From: Rhodobacter huangdaonensis
GTDB taxonomy: Bacteria; Pseudomonadota; Alphaproteobacteria; Rhodobacterales; Rhodobacteraceae
Assembly (NCBI RefSeq): GCF_004022465.1
Contig: NZ_SAVA01000002.1
Span: 437,306-501,305 of the forward strand
Direction of reading: 5' to 3'
Length of the DNA stretch: 64,000 nt
Made by a program: the position numbers and the translations under genes. Positions 56,109-64,000 of this stretch are shown here, one piece after another. Every line of letters starts with the position of its first letter. Position 1 is the first letter of the stretch. The notes below the pieces were generated by a model. That model did no database searches. It saw only the letters and a program-made list of their open reading frames with translations, and was not told where the DNA came from.

Positions 56109-57422
56109 TCAGTTCTCCAGCTTGGCGACCGCGGCCGCGACGTCATTGATCTGCTTTCGCTCGCCTGCCCGAATGAGCGCCCGCCCGTAACGCTCCGGTT
56201 CGGGAAGCAGCATCTCGCCCTCTTCCAGAAGGCCCAAATCTTGCGCTATCGTGCGCCGCTGGCCGCTTGTCAGCCGCCAGAAGCGATAGAGCAAGTCCCG
56301 CGTATCAGCTTCACCCATGGCAGCCTCTGCATCCGGCACCGCAGCCGCCTCGATTATCTCGCCAACGACAGCTACCTCGGAAATTGCGTTCGGAACACCT
56401 ATAACAGGGAGATCGGCTTCCACCGGAATAGGGATGTTCGTGCGGAAAACGGGCTGACCCTGGTTATTCGTAATCGCGACGAAGATCTCCGGCGCGTCCT
56501 GCAGGCGTCTCTGGTGCAGTTCGACCCTGATGTGCCGCGCGGTGCCTTCCCCGGCCACTTCCAGATCAATGAGATTGTAGCCCGGCTGATAGGGTTGTTC
56601 CCCGCGAGAAGGATTGACCGCGCCCGCGCCGATGCGGACGTATGTGTCCGCCAAGACCGCGCGCTGCTTGTGCTTGTGCCCGAAGAGGTGGAAAGCGGCG
56701 CGGTTCGTGAGTACGTCGTCCACGTCCTCCCCATCCGACAGCCAGTCGAGCGGATGATGAACCAGGACTAGGTTCGCCGTATTGGGCACCGGATCTAGAA
56801 CGGTCTGCCTGGGGCTAAGATAGAGGCTGCCCGACACGTCATCCTCGCCGTCCTTGCCGGACAGAAGAGTGGACGTGAGACCGAAGATGCGCAGCGTCAC
56901 GCCGCCATTCAGATCAACGTCCTGATGCCAGAACGGCTTCTCTGGCCAGATGTTGCAGCCAAGCGGTGCCGCGAAGACATTGTATTCGGCATGAGGCTCT
57001 AGGAGCGACTGGCCGCTATCCTCATGGGCGAGCTGTTGGCTCAACCTCCATTCCCGCTGATGCTTCGGTGCGGACGCGATCATGTGCTGCGCTGACTGCG
57101 TCGGGATGTTCTGCCTCACAATAGCACGATCGACATCGTGATTGCCCGGCACGACGAAGATGCGCTCCATTGGACAACCCGAGATCTGCGCCAACTGCAG
57201 GATCCACTTCCAGGCGGTCTCGTACTCGTCCCTGGCACCCTTGAATGCCACGTCGCCTCCGATGAGAATGGCACCGACGTCACCAAGCAGTTCGACCTGC
57301 CTCATGAGATCCCGCATCATTCTCGTCCGGATCGGAAAATCGGGATCCTGCTGCGGATCCAAGCACTGAGGCGACTTAAAATGAATGTCGGAAATGTGCA
57401 GTATTAGCATCGACGCGATCAA
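56109..57422 (-). CDS. Calcineurin-like metallophosphoesterase with C-terminal effector-associated-like domain
   Basis: A 437-residue (or 433-residue) protein. The phosphoesterase motifs are complete: ISDIHF, GGDVAFKG, GNHDVD, LVHHPL and GHKHKQ. The final 70 residues (RDLLYRFWRLTSGQRRTIA and so on) look like a small helical death-like/effector-associated domain. It heads the five-gene leftward operon and is the likely effector. The frame starts at a TTG (57422) with AGGTGAGG upstream; the ATG at 57410 gives MLILHISDIHF and is the alternative. Confidence 0.88.
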   Translation of the reverse strand: MIASMLILHISDIHFKSPQCLDPQQDPDFPIRTRMMRDLMRQVELLGDVGAILIGGDVAFKGARDEYETAWKWILQLAQISGCPMERIFVVPGNHDVDRAIVRQNIPTQSAQHMIASAPKHQREWRLSQQLAHEDSGQSLLEPHAEYNVFAAPLGCNIWPEKPFWHQDVDLNGGVTLRIFGLTSTLLSGKDGEDDVSGSLYLSPRQTVLDPVPNTANLVLVHHPLDWLSDGEDVDDVLTNRAAFHLFGHKHKQRAVLADTYVRIGAGAVNPSRGEQPYQPGYNLIDLEVAGEGTARHIRVELHQRRLQDAPEIFVAITNNQGQPVFRTNIPIPVEADLPVIGVPNAISEVAVVGEIIEAAAVPDAEAAMGEADTRDLLYRFWRLTSGQRRTIAQDLGLLEEGEMLLPEPERYGRALIRAGERKQINDVAAAVAKLEN

Positions 57423-58222
57423 TTCCCCCTCACCTCGACCCAGCCCGGTTCAAAGTGTAAAGCTGTGATATCTCATTTGCCACAAACTGCAAGGCGGTGT
57501 TGAGAGGGCTCGTGGTCGGGTAAGTTTGGCTATCATTATCAGGAGCAACATAGTAATCAGACGCCAAGCCTGCCAAATCACGGCAAATCTACTTCGCGCC
57601 AAAAACGTGGCAGGTTCTGGCGGGAACTGCCATAGTAGCAACTGCTATCCAAGCATTCATGGCAAGCATCCGCCAATTGCGCCACGGGCTGTTCGACTGA
57701 CTGCTTTCGCAGCGTCAATGCAACTGCCATGCCTCACCGCCGTCAGACTGCTTCCCGCCCTGAGCTGCTTGACCGGCCTCTCGCCCCGACCGGTTGCTCT
57801 CCGCCCTCTTGGTCGTTGCCGCTAGTCCTATCGAGTGGCAGCTTTCGGTCACCGCTCCGGGGGGCTTGAACGTCCGACATGGGGGGGGGGCGCGATGCGA
57901 TGCGGTTCTGGACCAAGGCCGGCGGGCAGGTGGTGCACGGCCTCGTACGCCGGCGGGAGGTAGAGCGCACGTTGTGCCTGAGTGGGCTGTGAGCCGAGCA
58001 GGCCGCGCGCACCGCGGCCCAGACCTTCGGCACCCGACTTCACCTGATCTGCCAGAACAGGGCTTTGCAGTGCGCAGGTCGAGCTGATACGTCTCAGTGA
58101 CTTCGATCAGTATCCACGCAAGAAACTGATCCGGCGCTTGCCGATCATTCACCTGCAGCACGACATGATCGCGCAGCACCACATTGTCGTTCCGGCCAGA
58201 GGCCGCGCGGGACTCTCGAAAT
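57423..58222. other. Gene-free region between operon and DUF2726 gene
   Basis: About 800 bases with only conflicting short frames on both strands. It includes a run of ten G (57881-57890). The leftward promoter of the GTPase operon should lie at its left end. The rest may be decayed genes; none can be named. Confidence 0.5.
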
Positions 58223-58906
58223 CTATCCAGCAGCCCCGGTATTGGTCTCCCCACCATCCTCTTTGTCAGAACCTCCACTGGCCCTGCAATTGCGCCGGAT
58301 CGCCCCCGCAATGAGGGCCCGGCGTTCCTCGGCACTGGCATGGTTCTGGATCTCGACCAGCTCGACACCAGCCAGACGCAGCGCCTCTTTCTTCACCGCA
58401 TCACGGCCTGCCGCCGTATCGCCCAGATAGTGCCCGCCACCTTGAAATTCGACTGCGAAAGCGGGATGTCCAAACCCGTCGATAACGAGAAAATCCACAC
58501 GCTTCGCCACGAACGCGGAAAACGCCTCCCGGTCTTCGGGCAGCAGATCACCACCGCCTCCGGTTGATAGAAACCCCCCCATCCCGACCTCGGCTAGAAC
58601 CCGCGCCCGCGGCGCCCGCGCCCGCAGCTCGCGTTCCAGATCGACCATGACCCTGTAGGCCGTCTTGTTGATCGGCTTCTTCGGCACGATCTTGCTGCTG
58701 CGCAGCGCACTCAACTGTCGGTCCACACTGCCCTTCGGCGCTTCAATCGACACCGGCCTTTGCCAATTGCCCGTTTGTGATGTTGACCAGTTTCGCGATG
58801 ACGGACGGAACTTCCCTCTCCTTGATGATCCCCGCCTCTCATTGAGCCAGATCGCGGTCACCCCCACTGCCGCGATCAGCAGAATGAGGCTCAATTCTCC
58901 ATCCAA
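58223..58906 (-). CDS. DUF2726 domain protein, membrane-anchored
   Basis: A 227-residue protein with an N-terminal membrane helix (LSLILLIAAVGVTAIWL). A DUF2726 domain follows in which DFLVIDGFGHPAFAVEFQGGGH resembles the nuclease-like core (Asp/Glu and beta strands) and KKEALRLAGVELVEI the following block. DUF2726 is often a nuclease-type fold and can sit in defence regions, but activity is not shown. The start is a TTG at 58906 with GGAGGG seven bases upstream; there is no in-frame ATG nearby. Confidence 0.8.
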   Translation of the reverse strand: MDGELSLILLIAAVGVTAIWLNERRGSSRRGKFRPSSRNWSTSQTGNWQRPVSIEAPKGSVDRQLSALRSSKIVPKKPINKTAYRVMVDLERELRARAPRARVLAEVGMGGFLSTGGGGDLLPEDREAFSAFVAKRVDFLVIDGFGHPAFAVEFQGGGHYLGDTAAGRDAVKKEALRLAGVELVEIQNHASAEERRALIAGAIRRNCRASGGSDKEDGGETNTGAAG

Positions 58907-58923
58907 ATCATACCCTCCAAATA

Positions 58924-58959
58924 CCTATGGCCGCTGGCGGCCCGCAGCGCGGCCATAGG
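58924..58959. repeat. 11-bp inverted repeat upstream of DUF2726 gene
   Basis: CCTATGGCCGC (58924-58934) and GCGGCCATAGG (58949-58959) form a perfect 11-bp stem with a 14-base loop. It may be a terminator or operator. Confidence 0.6.
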
Positions 58960-59141
58960 CCGCGTTCCTTCAATCCTGCCTCGCTTGCACTAACTCCACC
59001 AGAAAATCGCATGGCCGAGTCTGCAATGCAGGGCCAACATAGGGTGACGCCACCTGCTATACCAGACCACCATTCCTTCGCTCACTGTCCTCGAAAGCTC
59101 TGTGAAATCAGGCCGGAAGAGAAGAATCACGCCAGAATCTC

Positions 59142-59172
59142 GGGGCCGGGGCCGGGGCCGGGGGCGGTGGGG
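59142..59172 (+). repeat. GGGGCC tandem repeat, G-quadruplex candidate
   Basis: Three GGGGCC units are followed by a G5 run and a G4 run, giving five G tracts of four or more within 31 bases. Confidence 0.7.
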
Positions 59173-59372
59173 CGGCCGTAGAAATTTCGGGAAGCCAGTC
59201 CAGCAGTGTCCGGCCGAGAACCGCTTACTCCGCCTGGATCTGTGTCATGAAGGCCGGCTCCCTATAGGTGCCGAAATGCCGCGAGAACTGCTGGGCAGCG
59301 TAATGACGGTTGCCCTTTTCGGGCATGCGCCCCCCGGCCGGCGAAGGCAGGCCGGGGCGGTCCTTCCAGCCC

Positions 59373-59681
59373 CTAGTGAGCGTAATTCGCGGCGAGCCAG
59401 AGGAGGCCCACCATGCCGCCGACGGTGACGATCCAGCTCAGCAGGACGGTGCGCCTCTCGGGCGGGTGGTCCCGCGGGCAGGGTTCGCCGCAGCTGCAGT
59501 AGTTCTCGCCTGCGGGAACGGGCTTGCCGCATGTCGCGCAGATCGTCTGGGCCGCGGGGGCCGCTTTGCCGGGGCTTCCCCCGCGTTCGCCTGACGGCGG
59601 CGGGGCGTGCCTGGTCGCTTCGGAGGGGGCTGAGCCGCGGGCGGCAGAAGGTTGGCCGGAAGGGCCGGTGTGATGTCGCAT
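59373..59681 (-). CDS. Small zinc-ribbon-like membrane protein
   Basis: A 102-residue protein. The N-terminal half is low-complexity and basic. Next comes a zinc-ribbon-like Cys set (ICATCGKPVPAGENYCSCGEPC), then a C-terminal membrane helix (LLSWIVTVGGMVGLLWLAA). No exact family was recognised. The pattern resembles small DUF2116-like or zinc-ribbon membrane proteins. Confidence 0.65.
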   Translation of the reverse strand: MRHHTGPSGQPSAARGSAPSEATRHAPPPSGERGGSPGKAAPAAQTICATCGKPVPAGENYCSCGEPCPRDHPPERRTVLLSWIVTVGGMVGLLWLAANYAH

Positions 59682-59789
59682 GGTGTTTCCGTGGTGGCAT
59701 GAACCGCGCGCCCGGGACCGTGGTCGCAGGCGCAGGACCTCCGCCCGGGGCCGTTTTGCCGGCCTTGGCGAAGACGTTTCGACGGTGGT

Positions 59790-60161
59790 TCAGGCGGCCA
59801 GCGGGGGTGCCTGCGAGGCGGGGCGCACCGGGGCGCGCCCGGGCAGCACGTCGAAGGCGTCCTGCGTCCAGTCGGCAAAACGCCATGTAACCGTGGGGGC
59901 CGTCAGCGTGCCGGTGCCAGAGGCCCCCGGGGGCTGTGCCGGCAGGTCGGGGTGAAGGGCTTTCCCGGGGCGCGTGAAGCGAAGCTCGCCGGGCAGGGCG
60001 ACATATTGCGCGGCCTTGGCGGCGAAGAAGGGGCTTTCGGAAGCCTGAAGCGGCGCCGGTCCCAGCCCACAGGAGAGGATGAGGAGGAAAATGAAACCGA
60101 AGACCGCGCGAAGGGCTCGCGCGGCGAGGTCGGATCTCGAGGAGGCGGCCTGCGGAATCAT
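59790..60161 (-). CDS. Possible exported protein, unknown
   Basis: A 123-residue ORF (MIPQAASSRSD) with a hydrophobic segment (LRAVFGFIFLLILSCGLG) that could be a signal peptide. The rest is low in recognisable motif. No clear ribosome site was found; the frame extends to a GTG at 60167. It may be real but is weakly supported. Confidence 0.4.
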   Translation of the reverse strand: MIPQAASSRSDLAARALRAVFGFIFLLILSCGLGPAPLQASESPFFAAKAAQYVALPGELRFTRPGKALHPDLPAQPPGASGTGTLTAPTVTWRFADWTQDAFDVLPGRAPVRPASQAPPLAA

Positions 60162-60417
60162 CTGCACAGAATAGGGGGCGGCCTGCGGTTCGACAATCGC
60201 CCGAACATGGCCACGGCGGCGGCCGGCGCCGGCGCGCTGCCGGCCCCGGCTTTCAAGGGGGGCGGCCTTAAAACAGCGCCCGGGGCGTTTACAGCGGTCG
60301 CCGTAAGCCCTTGATTTCGCGACTTTTCGGTTTTGCCCGCTTTACGCCGCAGCCGTTTGAAAATGCGCGGTTATCTTGCTTCTGGTGGGGGTTCCACTGC
60401 GGCCGTGCCGCGGTCGT

Positions 60418-61035
60418 TCACCGTGGTCCTCGGGTGGGGCGGTCCAGCGCGGCGCGGGCCCGCTCGATCTCCTGCCGCATCACACAGCCTTCAACATGGT
60501 CGTTGACCAGCCCCATCGCCTGCATGAAGGCATAGACCGTCGTCGGCCCGACGAACTTCCAGCCGCGCTTGCGCAGGGCCGTCGAGAGCGCCACCGAGGC
60601 GGGGGAGGTCGAGCGGCTCTGCGGCGCGGCGCGCTCCTCCTGCGGCTCGAACCGCCAGAGGAACGCCGCCAGCGAGCCCTCGGTCTCGACCAGATCGCAG
60701 GCGCAGCGGGCGTTGTTGATCACCGCCTCGATCTTGCCGCGATGGCGGACGATGCCGGCATCGGCCAGCAGCCGCGCCACGTCCCTCTCGTCGAAGCGTG
60801 CGACCTTGCGGAAATCGAACCCGGCGAAGGCGGCGCGGAAGTTTTCGCGCTTGTTCAGGATCGTGCGCCAGCTCAGCCCGGACTGGAAGCTTTCCAGACA
60901 GAGTTTCTCGAACAGCCCGATGTCCTCGGTGACCGGGACACCCCATTCCTGGTCATGATAGGCGATGAACTCGGGCGCGGCGGCACACCAGCCGCAGCGC
61001 GGGCGTCCGTCCGGGCCGGGCAGGGGCGCGCTCAT
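60418..61035 (-). CDS. tag: DNA-3-methyladenine glycosylase I
   Basis: A 205-residue Tag enzyme that removes 3-methyladenine from DNA. The N-terminal RCGWC with AYHDQEWGVP, and the C-terminal NDHVEGCV, supply the Cys/His zinc ligands. LESFQSGLSWRTILNKRENFR is the typical glycosylase core. Its start overlaps the stop of a 37-residue ORF (ATGA), suggesting translational coupling. Confidence 0.95.
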   Translation of the reverse strand: MSAPLPGPDGRPRCGWCAAAPEFIAYHDQEWGVPVTEDIGLFEKLCLESFQSGLSWRTILNKRENFRAAFAGFDFRKVARFDERDVARLLADAGIVRHRGKIEAVINNARCACDLVETEGSLAAFLWRFEPQEERAAPQSRSTSPASVALSTALRKRGWKFVGPTTVYAFMQAMGLVNDHVEGCVMRQEIERARAALDRPTRGPR

Positions 61036-61145
61036 GCCGGGGCCCTCGGGCTGTCGAACACCGGGATCATGGGCCGGATGTCACCCTCGAAAAACAGGGC
61101 GTCTTCCTTCTCGACGATGAGGTCACGGGGGGTGCGAGTGAGCAT
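61032..61145 (-). CDS. Small ORF coupled to tag, unknown
   Basis: A 37-residue frame (MLTRTPRDLIVEKEDALFF...) starts at 61145 with AGGA nine bases upstream. Its TGA overlaps the ATG of tag. Its charge and hydrophobic order look protein-like. It could be a leader peptide that feeds ribosomes to tag, or a small real protein. Confidence 0.5.
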   Translation of the reverse strand: MLTRTPRDLIVEKEDALFFEGDIRPMIPVFDSPRAPA

Positions 61146-61461
61146 GGCGCGGGATCCTGAAGGCTTCCTGAGAGATTAGGTCAAGTGTCCGGGTTTATCA
61201 ACGACACGGGTCCGGCGCGCCGGTCCAGGGGGGCGGCTGCCCAAGGGGCGGCGGGCGCCACCGTTGCCCGGTGGCACCGGATTGCCCTCCCGGGCATCCC
61301 GTCTCTTGGACGCGCGCGTTTTTTCCGCTATCCGGGGCGCAGCGAACACGGAGCCGGGTGCGATCCCCGGCTGGCTCTTCCGGCCGCCGATCCGCCGGAC
61401 AACCCGCACCAACCAGACCGCGCAGACCGGCGCCACCCTCGCCCCGGTCGGGAAAGACCGT
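61146..61461. other. Gene-free divergent promoter region
   Basis: 316 bases between the tag mini-operon and the SulP gene. The open frame that extends SulP to 61264 is Pro/Arg-rich and looks like a shadow. No confident promoter or hairpin was picked out. Confidence 0.45.
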
Positions 61462-62952
61462 ATGTTTTCAATCGACAGATACCGGACCGAATGGTTCGGC
61501 AATATCCGCAATGACCTTCTTTCGGGCCTCGTCGTCGCGCTGGCCCTGATCCCCGAGGCGATCGCCTTCTCGATCATCGCCGGGGTGGACCCGAAGGTCG
61601 GGCTTTATGCGAGCTTCTCGATTGCCGTGCTGATCGCCTTTGTCGGCGGCCGGCCCGGGATGATCTCGGCGGCGACGGCGGCGACGGCGGTGCTGATGGC
61701 GACGCTGGTGCGCGAGCACGGGCTGCAATACCTGCTGGCCGCGACGGTGCTGACCGGGGTGATCCAGATCGGGCTTGGCCTGCTCAAGCTTGGCTTCGTG
61801 ATGCGCTATGTCTCGCGCTCGGTGATGACGGGCTTCGTCAATGCGCTCGCCATCCTGATCTTCATGGCGCAGCTGCCCGAGCTCGACCCGGCGCGGGTGC
61901 CGCCGCTCACCTATGTGCTGGTCGCGGCGGCGCTTGCCATCATCTACCTCTTCCCGCGGCTGACGACGGCCGTGCCTTCGCCGCTCGTCGCGATCGTCGT
62001 GCTCACCGTGGCGAGCATCGCCTTCGGCTGGCAGGTGCGGACGGTGGGCGACATGGGGGCGCTCCCTGACACGCTGCCGGTCTTCGCGCTGCCGCAGGTG
62101 CCGCTGACCTTCGAGACGCTGCAGATCATCCTGCCCTATTCATTGGCGATCGCGGTGGTGGGCCTGCTTGAGAGCCTGATGACGCAGAACCTTGTCGACG
62201 ATCTGACCGACACGAGCACCAGCCGCGATCAGGAATGCATCGGCCAGGGCGTCGCCAATGCCGTGACCGGCTTCATCGGCGGCATGGCGGGCTGTGCGAT
62301 GATCGGGCAGAGCATGATCAACGTGAAATCGGGCGGGCGCGGAAGGCTCTCGACCTTCACCGCGGGGCTGGTGCTGCTGCTCCTCGTCGTCTTCCTTGGC
62401 GACTGGGTCGCGCGGATCCCGATGCCGGCGCTGGTGGCGATCATGGTGATGGTGTCGGTGGGCACCTTCTCCTGGTCCTCGCTTCGCAACCTGCGCAGCC
62501 ATCCGCGCTCGTCCTCCGTTGTCATGCTGGCCACCGTGGCGATCGTGGTCTGGACCCACAATCTCGCCATCGGCGTGCTGGTGGGCGTGCTGCTCTCGGG
62601 CATCTTCTTCGCGGCGAAGATCGCACGGCTCTTCAAGGTGACCTCCTCGGCCACCGATGACGGGCGGGTGCGGACCTATGTCGTCGAGGGGCAGCTCTTC
62701 TACGGCTCGGTCGAGGCCTTCCTCGCCGCCTTCGACTTCCGCGAAGTGCCGGCAAAGGTGATCATCGACGTCAGCCGTGCCCATATCTGGGATATCTCCT
62801 CGGTGCAGGCGCTCGACCTTGCCGTGCTGAAGTTCCGCCGCGAAGGGGCCGAGGTCGAGATCACCGGCATGAACGCGGCCTCGGAAACGCTGGTCGACCG
62901 CTTCGCGCTGCAGGACAAGCCGGGCGCGGCCGACACGCTTGCCGTGCATTGA
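61462..62952 (+). CDS. SulP family anion transporter with STAS domain
   Basis: A 496-residue membrane transporter with about ten to twelve helices (DLLSGLVVALALIPEAIAFSIIAGVDP, PSPLVAIVVLTVAS and so on). A C-terminal STAS domain (EGQLFYGSVEAFLAAFDF, VIIDVSRAHIWDISSVQALD) starts near residue 410. SulP proteins carry sulphate, bicarbonate or other anions, often with Na+. The start at 61462 gives MFSIDRYRTEW. A universal stress gene follows 11 bases later, likely in the same operon. Confidence 0.93.
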   Translation: MFSIDRYRTEWFGNIRNDLLSGLVVALALIPEAIAFSIIAGVDPKVGLYASFSIAVLIAFVGGRPGMISAATAATAVLMATLVREHGLQYLLAATVLTGVIQIGLGLLKLGFVMRYVSRSVMTGFVNALAILIFMAQLPELDPARVPPLTYVLVAAALAIIYLFPRLTTAVPSPLVAIVVLTVASIAFGWQVRTVGDMGALPDTLPVFALPQVPLTFETLQIILPYSLAIAVVGLLESLMTQNLVDDLTDTSTSRDQECIGQGVANAVTGFIGGMAGCAMIGQSMINVKSGGRGRLSTFTAGLVLLLLVVFLGDWVARIPMPALVAIMVMVSVGTFSWSSLRNLRSHPRSSSVVMLATVAIVVWTHNLAIGVLVGVLLSGIFFAAKIARLFKVTSSATDDGRVRTYVVEGQLFYGSVEAFLAAFDFREVPAKVIIDVSRAHIWDISSVQALDLAVLKFRREGAEVEITGMNAASETLVDRFALQDKPGAADTLAVH

Positions 62953-62963
62953 GGAGAGAGACC

Positions 62964-63824
62964 ATGACCAGGATGCAGAAGATCGTCGCCCTCGTCGACG
63001 GCTCGCTTTATTCCGCCAGCGTCTGCGACCATGCCGCCTGGATCGCGGCACGGACCGGCGCGCCGGTCGAGCTGATCCACGTGCTCGGCAGGCGCGAGGC
63101 AAGCGACGGGCAGGACCGCTCCGGCACCATCGCGCTTGGCGCCCGCACGGCGCTGCTCGAGCAGCTGGCCGACCTCGACGCCCGACGCACGAAGCTGATC
63201 GCGGCGCGGGGGCGTGCCATCCTCGAGGATGCGCGCGCCCTGCTGGACAAGGCCGGCATTGCCGATGTCACCACCCGCCTGCGCCAGGGCGATCTGGTCG
63301 AGACGGTGGCCGACATCGAGGCGGATGTCCGCCTGATCGTGATCGGCAAGCGCGGCGAGGGGGCGGATTTCGCCAGGGGGCACCTCGGGTCGAACCTCGA
63401 ACGGATCGTGCGCGGCAGTCAGGTGCCGGTGTTCGTGGCGGCGCGCGCCTTCCGGCCGATTGCCCGGGTGCTGGTCGGCATCGACGGCGGCGGTTCCTCG
63501 ATGAAGGCTGTCGAGCTCATTGCCCGCAGCCCGCTCTTCCGCGGGCTCGCCGTGCAACTGGTGACAGTCGGCACCGCCACGGCGGAGGCGCGCGCGGCGC
63601 TTGAACGCGCCCGCTCGCTCCTGTCCGCCGCAGGCATCGTGGCGGAAACCGCGATCTTGCCGGGGCAGCCGGAAACCGTGCTCGGCCATCTGGTGGAGGA
63701 GGCGCCCTTCGATCTGCTGGTGATGGGGGCCTATGGTCACAGCCGCATCCGCAGCCTGATCATCGGCTCGACCACCGCCGCGATGCTGCGCTCGTGCAAG
63801 GTGCCGGTCGTCCTGGTGCGCTGA
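62964..63824 (+). CDS. Universal stress protein, tandem UspA domains
   Basis: A 286-residue protein with two UspA domains (first from KIVALVDGSLYSASV, second from RVLVGIDGGGSSMKAV). The second has the ATP-binding loop GAYGHSRIRSLIIGSTT near residues 255-272; in the first the corresponding site (GKRGEGADFARGHLGSNLERI) is also G-rich. It is probably an ATP-binding stress factor co-expressed with the SulP transporter. GAGGAG supports the start at 62964. Confidence 0.93.
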   Translation: MTRMQKIVALVDGSLYSASVCDHAAWIAARTGAPVELIHVLGRREASDGQDRSGTIALGARTALLEQLADLDARRTKLIAARGRAILEDARALLDKAGIADVTTRLRQGDLVETVADIEADVRLIVIGKRGEGADFARGHLGSNLERIVRGSQVPVFVAARAFRPIARVLVGIDGGGSSMKAVELIARSPLFRGLAVQLVTVGTATAEARAALERARSLLSAAGIVAETAILPGQPETVLGHLVEEAPFDLLVMGAYGHSRIRSLIIGSTTAAMLRSCKVPVVLVR

Positions 63825-63874
63825 GCGTCAGGCTCCCGGCCGCGGTGCGGGGCGGGGCAGGGGCACGGCCGGCC

Positions 63875-64000
63875 CTAGCCCGAGAATTGCGCGCGATAGT
63901 CCGAGGGCGTCAGCCCCCGCACCGCGCGGAAGCGGCGCGAGAAATAGGCCGGGTCGTCGAAGGCCAGCCGATAGCCGATCTCGGCCACCGGCAACTGCGT
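63875..64000 (-). CDS. AraC-type regulator, 3' end only
   Basis: The last 41 residues of an AraC/XylS-family regulator are visible. VAEIGYRLAFDDPAYFSRRFR and GLTPSDYR are the second helix-turn-helix of the DNA-binding domain. The start and ligand domain lie beyond the window. Confidence 0.92.
   Translation of the reverse strand, partial: TQLPVAEIGYRLAFDDPAYFSRRFRAVRGLTPSDYRAQFSG

Larger units (their letters stand above)
58907..59372. other. Gene-free region with hairpin and G-rich repeat
   Basis: No supported gene. It contains the hairpin at 58924 and the GGGGCC repeat at 59142. Base composition turns from the accessory style to the host style across it, so the right boundary of the accessory region is probably here. 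Confidence 0.5.

Noticed and set aside
57715..58368. 217-residue minus-strand frame between the operon and the DUF2726 gene
   Set aside because: It overlaps the DUF2726 gene end, has no ribosome site and low-complexity composition.

Overview
The window is GC-rich chromosomal DNA from an alphaproteobacterium, most likely a Rhodobacter-like member of the Rhodobacteraceae. Supporting signs are CckA-type phosphorelay signalling, a recA gene preceded by a GAAC-N7-GAAC SOS box and followed by alaS, a MetA of the acetyltransferase type, a cheB-cheD pair behind a chemoreceptor, strong GAG/CTG codon bias, and a GC-rich palindromic repeat between genes. This rests on gene content and motifs only; no database search was possible.

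Layout. 1-2440: the 3' part of glnA and two exported proteins. 2704-11700: an integrated mobile island bounded by a 14-bp direct repeat whose right copy is the 3' end of tRNA-Ser(CGA). It holds a P4-type integrase, an AlpA-like regulator, a DUF3987 replication-type protein, an iteron-like array, a run of small unknown genes, and a leftward two-gene module (unknown protein plus four-helix membrane protein) beside the tRNA. 11965-49643: core chromosome. It includes a DUF2059 protein, outer-membrane barrel, Lrp regulator, LysE exporter, ppk2-tetR-aminotransferase operon, metA, FadL porin, TDT transporter, guaB, rsmB, cckA, recA, alaS, a class II amidotransferase, cysS, cimA, a chemotaxis module (receptor, cheB, cheD) and a peptide ABC transporter (oppABCDF). 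tRNA-Arg(UCU) follows at 49696.

49773-about 59370 is a second accessory region, of lower GC than its flanks. Its centre is a tightly packed leftward five-gene operon (57422 to 51095): metallophosphoesterase with a C-terminal effector-associated-like tail, GASH-type helical protein, two different P-loop GTPases, and a GAP1-type protein. It matches the GTPase-associated conflict systems predicted by comparative genomics and is the strongest candidate in the window for a poorly characterised immune system. An unknown gene (50185) and a DUF2726 protein flank it, and several hundred bases around it carry no convincing gene.

59373-64000 returns to host-like sequence: a small zinc-ribbon membrane protein, tag with a tiny overlapping upstream ORF, a SulP transporter with a universal stress protein, and the end of an AraC-type regulator cut by the window edge.
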